Part shown: one piece after another, positions 1-5,917 of the stretch
How the letters are laid out: each line of letters opens with the position of its first letter
How positions within the stretch are numbered: position 1 is the stretch's first letter
Source: Alphaproteobacteria bacterium
GTDB taxonomy: Bacteria; Pseudomonadota; Alphaproteobacteria; Caulobacterales; Maricaulaceae
Length of the DNA: 5,917 nucleotides
NCBI GenBank assembly: GCA_030428405.1
Contig: JAUIEH010000194.1
Span: forward strand, 1-5,917
Direction of reading: 5' to 3'
Translations under genes and position numbers: made by a program
Notes under the pieces: generated by a model
Told to the model about the DNA's origin: nothing
Databases searched by the model: none
What the model saw: only the letters and a program-made list of their open reading frames with translations

Positions 1-983
1 TCGACCCGCTGGCCATCGCCTCCGCCGATCTCGTCAAGCGCGAGGAAGAGGTCAGCGCCAAGGCGGGCGCTCAGCTGCTTACGCTGCGCGATGCGGCTTA
101 TCCGCGCTTGCTGGCGCGCCTGGAACATCCACCCGCCGTCATCACCGTCCTGGGAGACGCGGCCCGACTCGCCCAGCGCAGCGTCGCGCTCGTCGGCGCG
201 CGCAGCGCTTCTGCGATCGGGCGACGCTTTGCGCATGACATTGCGCGCGATCTGTCGCAGGCGGACTTTCTCGTCGTCTCAGGCCTCGCACGCGGCGTCG
301 ATGCGGCCGCCCATGACGGCGCGCTCAAGGGCGACGCCGGCACGGTCGCCGTTGTCGCCGGCGGCGTGGACAATATTTATCCCCCGGAAAATGCAGCGCT
401 GCGCGCGCGCATCATCGAGCAAGGCGCGGTGGTGTCGGAGCGCCCATTCGGCCGCGTCCCCAAAGCGCGCGATTTTCCGCGCAGAAACGGAATCATTTCC
501 GGACTGAGCGAAGGCGTCGTCGTCATCGAGGCGGCCGAGCGTTCCGGCTCGCTCATCACGGCAAGGCTTGCAGGCGAACAAGGCCGCGAGGTGATGGCGG
601 CGCCCGGCTCCCCGCTCGACCCGCGCGCCAAAGGCGCCAACCGGCTCATTCGCGAAGGCGCGGCTCTGATCGAGAACGCGCGCGATGTGCGTGACGTGCT
701 CGACGGCGCGCGCCTGAGCGCAACGTTTGAACCTGGTCAGGACTACGAAGATCCGCCGCTCGATGAGGCTGCGCTTGATGAAGCCGCCGATAAGGTGCGC
801 GACCGCGTCGCCGAGCTGTTATCGCCAACGCCGACGCCGCGCGACGACGTCGTCAGATTTTCGGAGGCGCCCGCCAGCGCTGTCGCGGCGGCGCTGGTTG
901 AACTTGAGCTGGCAGGCCGCGCGGTTCAGCTTCCCGGCGGTTTTGTCGTCTCGTCATCATCCGATGAGGGCGCTTGCGCGTGA
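1..983 (+). CDS. dprA: DNA-processing protein DprA, 5'-truncated by the window edge
   Basis: DprA (Smf) is a cytoplasmic protein that binds single-stranded DNA and loads RecA during natural transformation; it is also widespread in bacteria not known to be competent. The reading frame is open from position 3 to the TGA at 981-983, giving 326 visible residues, so the true start lies upstream; a TTG at 108 is internal and should not be taken as the start. Counting from position 3, the Rossmann-like core shows VALVGARS (61-68), SGLARGVD (93-100), GTVAVVAGGVDNIYPPEN (113-130), FPRRNGIISGLS (158-169) and a following EAAERSGSLITAR segment, all diagnostic of the family. Roughly residues 265-322 form the C-terminal winged helix (DprA_WH type) found in many proteobacterial members. 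The missing N-terminal part is probably a few tens of residues, by comparison with usual family lengths of about 360-390. One oddity is Gly163, where the family usually has Arg (RNRxISGLS). The 3' end overlaps a convergent small ORF. Identity is secure. Confidence 0.96.
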   Translation, partial: DPLAIASADLVKREEEVSAKAGAQLLTLRDAAYPRLLARLEHPPAVITVLGDAARLAQRSVALVGARSASAIGRRFAHDIARDLSQADFLVVSGLARGVDAAAHDGALKGDAGTVAVVAGGVDNIYPPENAALRARIIEQGAVVSERPFGRVPKARDFPRRNGIISGLSEGVVVIEAAERSGSLITARLAGEQGREVMAAPGSPLDPRAKGANRLIREGAALIENARDVRDVLDGARLSATFEPGQDYEDPPLDEAALDEAADKVRDRVAELLSPTPTPRDDVVRFSEAPASAVAAALVELELAGRAVQLPGGFVVSSSSDEGACA

Positions 984-1111
984 GCGGCGCGCGCGCCTGC
1001 TTCAAAATGCTGCGCTGGCTCATCAAGCTTAACGCTGCGGGCGAGCGTGGCGAGTTCGCGGCCCATGTCGGCGACATATTCCGCTATGTCTTGTTTTGTC
1101 GGCGCACTCAT
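926..1111 (-). CDS. Small conserved-type hypothetical protein, 61 aa, convergent with and overlapping dprA
   Basis: The ORF runs from ATG (complement of 1109-1111) to a stop at 926-928. The product begins MSAPTKQDIAEYVADMGREL and continues ATLARSVKLD, a short, probably helical, charged N-terminal half; the C-terminal half is rich in Ala, Gly, Asp and Pro and ends in a polar tail (SSDDDETTKPPGS), likely disordered. The N-terminal pattern (D-I-A-x-Y-[IV]-A-D-M-x-x-E-L-x-x-L-A-R) resembles short uncharacterised alphaproteobacterial proteins I remember, which often continue with a LAYLLDMARLEA-like segment; that continuation is absent here. There is no signal peptide, membrane segment or Cys pair. 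An in-frame TTG at 1130-1132 could extend it by seven residues, but it overlaps the GAGGAG (1125-1130) that would serve as ribosome binding site, so the ATG is preferred despite a long 13-nt spacing. A promoter-like TTGCAC-N18-TAGAAT lies upstream. Function is unknown. The last 58 bp overlap the 3' end of dprA on the other strand. It could still be a chance ORF. Confidence 0.6.
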   Translation of the reverse strand: MSAPTKQDIAEYVADMGRELATLARSVKLDEPAQHFEAGARAAHAQAPSSDDDETTKPPGS

Positions 1112-1124
1112 TTGGGGCGCTACG

Positions 1125-1130
1125 CTCCTC
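1125..1130 (-). promoter_or_regulatory. Candidate ribosome binding site of the small - strand ORF
   Basis: On the - strand this reads GAGGAG, a good Shine-Dalgarno core. It lies 13 nt before the ATG at 1111, longer than the usual 5-9 nt, which weakens it. It overlaps the alternative TTG start at 1130-1132 and therefore argues for the downstream ATG. Confidence 0.45.
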
Positions 1131-1153
1131 AACGCAGCCTACGCGAGCGTCGT

Positions 1154-1183
1154 ATTCTAATCACCCTTAATGCGCAAGTGCAA
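1154..1183 (-). promoter_or_regulatory. Candidate promoter of the small - strand ORF
   Basis: Reading the - strand, TTGCAC (complement of 1178-1183) is followed after 18 nt by TAGAAT (complement of 1154-1159), which matches the sigma-70-type -10 consensus TATAAT at five of six positions. The -35 is weak, matching mainly in TTG. Transcription would begin near 1147 and leave a leader of about 35 nt before the ATG at 1111. The AT-rich patch at 1153-1170 stands out in otherwise GC-rich DNA. This is a pattern-based prediction only. Confidence 0.4.
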
Positions 1184-1192
1184 CGGCGCCCG

Positions 1193-1221
1193 TTGACACG
1201 AGCGGGGGCGTTTCCCAGTTT
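1193..1221 (+). promoter_or_regulatory. Candidate topA promoter
   Basis: A perfect -35 hexamer, TTGACA, is at 1193-1198. At a 17-nt spacing the -10 position would be 1216-1221, CAGTTT, a poor match to TATAAT; alphaproteobacterial housekeeping promoters commonly keep a strong -35 and a loose -10, so this is tolerable but not compelling. A start near 1228 would give a leader of about 40 nt before topA. Its -35 is separated by 9 bp from the -35 of the leftward candidate promoter, so the two would be back to back. Confidence 0.45.
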
Positions 1222-1235
1222 CCGGCGCGCGCCGG
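1222..1235. repeat. Perfect 14-bp GC palindrome in the topA leader
   Basis: CCGGCGCGCGCCGG is its own reverse complement over all 14 positions. It sits just downstream of the predicted -10 of topA, at about the expected transcription start, and about 22 bp upstream of the topA Shine-Dalgarno. It has no loop, so as RNA it would be a poor hairpin, and it has no T-run, so it is not a terminator. It could be a dimeric protein site or simply chance in GC-rich DNA. Confidence 0.5.
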
Positions 1236-1257
1236 GGGGCTGAAGGCGCCGCGTTTT

Positions 1258-1264
1258 AGCGAGG
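1258..1264 (+). promoter_or_regulatory. topA ribosome binding site
   Basis: AGCGAGG contains the Shine-Dalgarno core GAGG at 1261-1264, 5 nt before the ATG at 1270. It would be only 1 nt from an overlapping out-of-frame ATG at 1266, so spacing selects the 1270 start, which is also the one giving the family-typical N-terminus. Confidence 0.65.
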
Positions 1265-1269
1265 CATGC

Positions 1270-3936
1270 ATGCACGTCGTCGTGGTCGAATCGCCCGCCA
1301 AGGCTAAGACCATCAATAAATATCTCGGCGGCGACTACCACGTGGTCGCCAGCTTCGGTCATGTCAGAGACTTACCTTCGAAGGATGGCTCCGTGCGTCC
1401 CGACGAGGATTTCGCCATGAGCTGGGAGGTCGACCCGAAGTCGTCCAAGAGGCTCAAGGACATCGCCGATGCGGTGAAAAACGCCGACAGTCTGATCCTC
1501 GCGACCGACCCGGATCGCGAAGGCGAAGCCATTTCCTGGCACCTGCTTGAGGCCCTCGCCAACAGGCGCGCGCTCAAGGACAAGCCGGTCAAGCGCGTCG
1601 TCTTCAACGCCATCACGAAGAGCGCCGTGCTCGATGCGATGGGCAAGCCGCGCGACGTCGACATGGAGCTGGTGAACGCCTATCTGGCCCGCCGCGCGCT
1701 CGATTATCTTGTCGGCTTCACGCTTTCGCCCGTGCTCTGGCGAAAACTGCCGGGCGCGCGCTCGGCCGGACGCGTGCAATCGGTCGCATTGCGCCTCGTC
1801 ACCGAGCGCGAGATGGAGATCGAGCGCTTCGTTCCACAGGAATATTGGACCGTCGACGCCGCCGTCAGCGCCGACGGCTCGGAGCCGTTTCAGGCGCGCT
1901 TGTCGATTCTCGACGGCAAGAAGCTCAAGAAATTCGACATTCCCGATGAGGCGCGCGCCAAGGAAGCCAGGACGGCGATCGAGACGGCTGCATTCAAAAT
2001 CGACTCGGTCGAGGCCAAGCCCGTCTCGCGCAATCCCGCCCCGCCCTTCATCACCTCGACCCTGCAGCAGGAAGCCTCGCGCAAGCTTGGCTTTTCCGCC
2101 AAGCGCACCATGCAGGTCGCTCAAAAGCTCTATGAAGGCATCGACATTGGCGGGGAAACCGTCGGCCTCATCACTTACATGCGTACAGACGGCGTGCAGA
2201 TGGCGGGCGAAGCGCTCAACCAGGCGCGCACCGTCATCGGCGAGGAATTCGGCGATGCGTATACGCCGGAAAAGCCACGCTTTTATTCCTCCAAGGCCAA
2301 GAACGCTCAGGAAGCGCACGAAGCCATCCGCCCGACCAGCTTTCGCCGCAAGCCCGGCGATCTGCGCCTCGGCGAGGATGAGCGCCGGCTTTATGAGCTG
2401 ATCTGGAAGCGCGCCATCGCGAGCCAGATGGCCGCGGCGCGGCTCGAGCGCACGACCATCGATATTTTGTCCGCCGATAAAAACACCGGACTGCGCGCGA
2501 CGGGCTCGGTGGTGAAATTCGACGGCTTCCTGCGCGTTTATTTCGAAAGCCGCGACGATATCGACGCCAATGTGAAAGCCGGCGACGACGACGAGGCCCG
2601 CCTGCCCGACGTCAAACAAGGCGCAGCCGCCGAGGCCAAAGAAGTCAAGCCGGAGCAGCATTTCACGCAGCCGCCGCCGCGCTTTTCCGAAGCCTCGCTG
2701 GTCAAGCAGCTCGAAGAGCTCGGCATTGGACGGCCTTCGACTTACGCCTCGATCCTCTCGACCCTGGTCGACCGGGAATATGTGCGGCTCGAAAAGAACC
2801 GTTTCTATCCGGAAGATAAGGGCCGGCTCGTCACCGCGTTTCTGGAAGAATATTTCAAGCGCTATGTCGAATATGACTTCACCGCCAGCCTGGAAGAGAA
2901 GCTCGACCAGGTCTCTGCCGGCGAGCTTGGCTGGAAGGACCTCTTGAACGAGTTCTGGCGCGAGTTCTCCCGCTCCACGGATGAAGCCGGCGAACTCAAA
3001 CGCTCCGACGTCATCGACGCGATCGACGAGGCGCTCGGCCCGCATTTCTTCCCGCCGCGCGAAGACGGAACCGATCCGCGCGCATGTCCTGCGTGCAAGG
3101 ACGGACGGCTGACGATCAAGGCCGGCAAATGGGGCGCCTTCATCGGCTGCTCGAACTACAATGCCGATGAGCCGTGCAAATATACCCGCCAGCTCGGCGA
3201 AGATCCGGACAAGGCGGCGGCCGTCGGCGACGGCGTGCTCGGACCCGACCCGGAAACCGGTCGCGAGGTCTCGCTCAAATCCGGTCGCTTCGGCCCCTAT
3301 GTCGAACTTGCGCCCGAGAACGACGACGACAAACCCAAGCGCACCAGCGTGCCGCGGGGCTGGGACCCGCAGGATATGACGCTGGAAAAAGCGCTGCGCC
3401 TGTTGAGCCTGCCGCGCACGGTCGGCGTGCATCCCGACGAAGGCGGCGAAATCACCGCCGATCTTGGCCGCTATGGCCCCTTCGTGAAGCACGAAAAGAC
3501 CTATGCGAACGTGTCCGATATCGAAGAATTGTTCGACATCGGATTGAACCGCGCCGTCACGCTGATCGCTGAAAAGCGCGCCTCGCGCGGCAAGCGTCCG
3601 GGCCAGCAAGCGCCCCTGCGCGAGCTTGGCGAACATCCCGAGACCGGCAAGCCGGTCAATGTGATGAGCGGGCGCTATGGTCCCTATATCAAGCACGAAA
3701 AGACCAACGCCACGCTTCCCAAGGACGTAGCGCCTGAGAGCGTCACGCTGGAAGACGCCGTGCGTTTGATCGCGGAAAAAGACGCCAAAGGCGGCAAGAA
3801 GCCCAAGGCGGCGGCGAAATCCAAGACCGCCGCCAAGTCTAAGGCCAAGACGACGAAGAAATCTTCCGCCAAAGGAACGGCCAAAAAATCGGCGAGCAAG
3901 CCCAAGAAGGGCGACGCCCAGTCGGCGGCGGAATAG
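1270..3936 (+). CDS. topA: DNA topoisomerase I (type IA, omega protein)
   Basis: TopA relaxes negative supercoils in the cytoplasm by cutting one strand through a 5'-phosphotyrosine, Mg-dependent mechanism, counteracting gyrase. The complete 888-aa product matches the family length (about 865 in E. coli). The toprim domain spans about residues 1-120, with Glu7 in VVVVESPAKAKT and the acidic triad Asp80/Asp82/Glu84 in TDPDREGEAI. The type IA core shows SAGRVQSVALR (165-175), the catalytic Tyr303 followed by Arg305 in GLITYMRTDG, NAQEAHEAIRPT, and ELGIGRPSTYASIL (483-496). The C-terminal part has one four-Cys zinc ribbon (Cys606, Cys609, Cys627, Cys636), then three zinc-less GRYGPY/F-type repeats near residues 655-680, 717-748 and 786-816. 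The last 51 residues (838-888) are a Lys/Ala/Ser tail with 17 lysines. The start follows GAGG by 5 nt and yields the usual toprim-first N-terminus. rnr follows after 3 nt, suggesting an operon. No catalytic residue is missing. Confidence 0.98.
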   Translation: MHVVVVESPAKAKTINKYLGGDYHVVASFGHVRDLPSKDGSVRPDEDFAMSWEVDPKSSKRLKDIADAVKNADSLILATDPDREGEAISWHLLEALANRRALKDKPVKRVVFNAITKSAVLDAMGKPRDVDMELVNAYLARRALDYLVGFTLSPVLWRKLPGARSAGRVQSVALRLVTEREMEIERFVPQEYWTVDAAVSADGSEPFQARLSILDGKKLKKFDIPDEARAKEARTAIETAAFKIDSVEAKPVSRNPAPPFITSTLQQEASRKLGFSAKRTMQVAQKLYEGIDIGGETVGLITYMRTDGVQMAGEALNQARTVIGEEFGDAYTPEKPRFYSSKAKNAQEAHEAIRPTSFRRKPGDLRLGEDERRLYELIWKRAIASQMAAARLERTTIDILSADKNTGLRATGSVVKFDGFLRVYFESRDDIDANVKAGDDDEARLPDVKQGAAAEAKEVKPEQHFTQPPPRFSEASLVKQLEELGIGRPSTYASILSTLVDREYVRLEKNRFYPEDKGRLVTAFLEEYFKRYVEYDFTASLEEKLDQVSAGELGWKDLLNEFWREFSRSTDEAGELKRSDVIDAIDEALGPHFFPPREDGTDPRACPACKDGRLTIKAGKWGAFIGCSNYNADEPCKYTRQLGEDPDKAAAVGDGVLGPDPETGREVSLKSGRFGPYVELAPENDDDKPKRTSVPRGWDPQDMTLEKALRLLSLPRTVGVHPDEGGEITADLGRYGPFVKHEKTYANVSDIEELFDIGLNRAVTLIAEKRASRGKRPGQQAPLRELGEHPETGKPVNVMSGRYGPYIKHEKTNATLPKDVAPESVTLEDAVRLIAEKDAKGGKKPKAAAKSKTAAKSKAKTTKKSSAKGTAKKSASKPKKGDAQSAAE

Positions 3937-3939
3937 GCC

Positions 3940-5917
3940 ATGTCGCGGTCAGGCGAGGCTGACGCGCTCGACCGCGACGCGGTGCTCGCCCTCATCCGCG
4001 AACATCCCGGCGCTTACGGCAAACGCGAGCTTGGTCGGTCCTTGCGTCTGAGTGCGGAACAAAAGCTCGAACTCAAGGCGCTGCTGCGCACGCTGGAAAG
4101 CGACGGCGTGATCGAAAAGCGCGGCAAGCGCGGTTACGCCATCGTCGGCGCCCCGCCCAATGTCGCCGTGATCGAAGTCGTCGACCGCGACGCGGATGGC
4201 GAGCTGATGGCGCGCTGGACGGCCGGCGGCGCCGATGCGCCCGCCGACATCCGCATTCCGCCACGTGAAAGCGCAGGCGGCCGGCATGGCGGAGCGGCGC
4301 TTGGCGTGGGCGATCGCGCGCTTGCGCGCATCGAGCGCGACGAGGACGGCGGCGCGACCGCGCGCATCATCAAGAAGCTCGGCAAGGAAGGCCGCCGCCT
4401 GCTCGGCGTAGTGCGCGAGGAAGCCGGCCGCATCGTCATCGCACCCGTCGATGTCGGCTCGAAAGGCCCCTACGCGCTTGAAAAGGATGATGTGCGCAAG
4501 GCCAAGATCGGCGACCTCGTCGCGTGCACGCCGCTCTCCGGGCGTCAGGCGGGACCGCGCCGCGTGCGCATCGTGGAGACGGTCGGGCGCGCGGATGGTC
4601 CCAAGGCGGCGACGCTGATCGCGCTGCACGCCCACGGCGTGCCGGACGGCTTTGGCGAGGACGAGGCGCGCCAAGCCGAGACCGTCGCGCCCGTAACGCC
4701 GGCAGGTCGTGAAGACCTCACCGACATTCCTCTGATCACAATCGACCCGTCCGATGCGCGCGACCATGACGACGCGGTGTGGGCTGCGCCCGATGAGGAC
4801 CCGAATAATCCCGGCGGCTGGGTGGTGATGGTCGCCATCGCCGATGTCGCGGCCTATGTGGTTCCCGGCTCAGCGCTCGACCGCGGCGCAGAAGAGCGCG
4901 GCAACTCGGTCTATTTCCCGGACCGCGTGGCGCCGATGCTGCCCGAGCGTCTGTCCACCGATTTATGCTCGCTGCGCCCGAAAGAGCCGCGTCCCTGCTT
5001 CGCCGTGCGCATGGTCTTCGGCGCGGACGGTGAAAAGCGCGCGCACAAATTCGTGCGCGGATGGATGCGCTCCGCCGCGAAGCTCGCTTATGAGGATTTC
5101 CAGTCCGCGATCGACGGCCAGCCGAACGACGTGACCGGGCCTTTGCTGGACCCTGTGCTGAAGCCGCTCTGGAACGCTTATCAGGCGCTGGCTCAAGCGC
5201 GCGACCGTCGCCAGCCGCTCGACATCGACGCGCCGGAGCGGCGCGTGCGCATCGATGAGAACGGCCATGTCGCAGAGATCAGCCGGCGCGAGCGTCTCGA
5301 AGCGCATCGTCTGATCGAAGAGATGATGATCCAGGCTAATGTCTGCGCGGCCGAAACGCTGGAGAAAAAGCGCCAGCCTTTGATCTTCCGCGTTCATGAT
5401 GCGCCCTCGCCCGAAAAGCTCGACGCGCTCGCCGATTTCCTGCCCGAGACGGGTCTGCGCTGGACCAAGGGCGAAGTCGTCACGCCCGCGCGCTTCAACC
5501 GCCTACTGACGAAAGCCAAGGAAGGCGAGAATGCCGACGTCGTCAATGAGATGGTTTTGCGCACGCAATCCCAGGCCGTCTACTCGCCGGAAAATATCGG
5601 CCATTTCGGGCTCAATCTGAGCCATTACGCCCATTTCACCTCGCCGATCCGGCGCTATGCCGACCTCATCGTTCATCGCGCGCTGATCAAGGCGTTACGG
5701 CTGGGCGATGACGGATTGAGCGAGGATCAGGAAAAGCGCCTCGACACCATCGCCGAACGCATTTCCTTCGCCGAACGCCGCGCCATGGCGGCTGAGCGCG
5801 ACGCCATGGACCGCTATCTCGCCGCTTATCTCTCCGACCGCATCGGCGCCGTGTTTGAGGGCCGCGTCACCGGGGTCACGCGCGCCGGGCTTTTCGTACG
5901 CTTAAATGAGACGGGTG
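3940..5917 (+). CDS. rnr: Ribonuclease R, 3'-truncated by the window edge
   Basis: RNase R is a processive, Mg-dependent 3'-5' exoribonuclease of the RNase II (RNB) family that degrades structured RNA, including rRNA and mRNA fragments, in the cytoplasm. The frame is open from ATG 3940 to the edge, giving 659 of an expected 750-800 residues. Residues 8-70 look like the N-terminal winged helix (REHPGAYGKRELGRSLRL, then IEKRGKRGYAI). Cold-shock/OB regions follow at about 75-140 and 156-225. The RNB domain contains IDPSDARDHDDAV with the catalytic acids Asp269, Asp275, Asp277 and Asp278, matching the D201/D207/D209/D210 set of E. coli RNase II, and the signature HFTSPIRRYADLIVHR from His565. The S1 domain begins near residue 637 (VFEGRVTGVTRAGLFVRL) and is cut. 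A winged helix and the RNase R-like DARDHDDAV arrangement favour RNase R over RNase II. The start lies 3 nt after the topA TAG with only a weak G-rich upstream stretch, so translation probably depends on coupling to topA. Confidence 0.97.
   Translation, partial: MSRSGEADALDRDAVLALIREHPGAYGKRELGRSLRLSAEQKLELKALLRTLESDGVIEKRGKRGYAIVGAPPNVAVIEVVDRDADGELMARWTAGGADAPADIRIPPRESAGGRHGGAALGVGDRALARIERDEDGGATARIIKKLGKEGRRLLGVVREEAGRIVIAPVDVGSKGPYALEKDDVRKAKIGDLVACTPLSGRQAGPRRVRIVETVGRADGPKAATLIALHAHGVPDGFGEDEARQAETVAPVTPAGREDLTDIPLITIDPSDARDHDDAVWAAPDEDPNNPGGWVVMVAIADVAAYVVPGSALDRGAEERGNSVYFPDRVAPMLPERLSTDLCSLRPKEPRPCFAVRMVFGADGEKRAHKFVRGWMRSAAKLAYEDFQSAIDGQPNDVTGPLLDPVLKPLWNAYQALAQARDRRQPLDIDAPERRVRIDENGHVAEISRRERLEAHRLIEEMMIQANVCAAETLEKKRQPLIFRVHDAPSPEKLDALADFLPETGLRWTKGEVVTPARFNRLLTKAKEGENADVVNEMVLRTQSQAVYSPENIGHFGLNLSHYAHFTSPIRRYADLIVHRALIKALRLGDDGLSEDQEKRLDTIAERISFAERRAMAAERDAMDRYLAAYLSDRIGAVFEGRVTGVTRAGLFVRLNETG

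Noticed and set aside
974..1243. Possible 89-codon + strand gene between dprA and topA
   Set aside because: It begins with a TTG inside dprA, has no convincing ribosome site, and its Arg-rich product shows no family-like pattern; the opposite-strand small ORF explains part of the region better.
984..1269. Intrinsic terminator or riboswitch between dprA and topA
   Set aside because: No GC-rich stem followed by a T-run was found on either strand; the T-rich patch at 1091-1100 has no stem before it, and the GC palindrome at 1222-1235 has no loop or T-run. No riboswitch-like conserved core was recognised.
1288..1292. GANTC (CcrM methylation) site near the topA start
   Set aside because: It lies inside the conserved V-E-S-P codons of topA rather than in the promoter, and similar sites occur elsewhere in the window (for example 489-493), so there is no sign of regulation.
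1709..2401. Open frame of 230 codons on the + strand, inside topA in another frame
   Set aside because: The product is Ser/Arg/Pro-rich low-complexity sequence typical of an out-of-frame reading of a GC-rich gene, and the overlapped topA sequence contains the catalytic tyrosine.
1372..3696. Long open frame of 774 codons on the - strand, antisense to topA
   Set aside because: It lies wholly inside a well-supported topA with intact motifs. Long antisense frames are expected opposite GC-rich genes with strong third-position bias, and the translation shows no recognisable domain.
3949..4767. Open frame of 272 codons on the - strand, antisense to rnr
   Set aside because: Same codon-bias shadow effect; the + strand encodes RNase R with its winged helix and catalytic aspartates here.

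Overview
The window is a GC-rich, densely coded chromosomal segment carrying three housekeeping genes on the + strand in the order dprA (5' end cut off), topA (complete) and rnr (3' end cut off), plus one small probable gene on the - strand between dprA and topA. The protein style (DprA with a C-terminal winged helix, a TopA that begins with the toprim strand and ends in a long Lys/Ala tail, an RNase R with Alphaproteobacteria-like features) and the dprA-topA-rnr order suggest an alphaproteobacterium, probably of the Hyphomicrobiales (Rhizobiales). That placement is an inference from remembered family patterns; genus cannot be read from this window.

Layout: 1-983 is the 3' part of dprA, read in frame from position 3, with at least 326 residues. 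926-1111 (-) is a 61-codon ORF that converges on dprA and overlaps its last 58 bp. 1112-1269 is a short control region holding two plausible back-to-back promoters, one firing left into the small ORF and one right into topA, plus a perfect 14-bp palindrome and the topA ribosome binding site. 1270-3936 is topA, 888 aa. 3940-5917 is rnr, starting 3 nt after the topA stop, with 659 residues visible before the edge cuts the C-terminal S1 domain.

Functionally, dprA loads RecA on incoming single-stranded DNA, topA relaxes negative supercoils, and rnr degrades structured RNA. topA and rnr look co-transcribed and probably translationally coupled, while topA appears to have its own promoter separate from dprA. 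All catalytic motifs examined in TopA and RNase R are intact; none of the genes looks broken inside the window.

I found no mobile element, CRISPR array, tRNA, rRNA, phage or defence system, and no convincing evidence of an undescribed multi-gene system. The most interesting item is the small antisense-overlapping ORF with its own promoter-like sequence.
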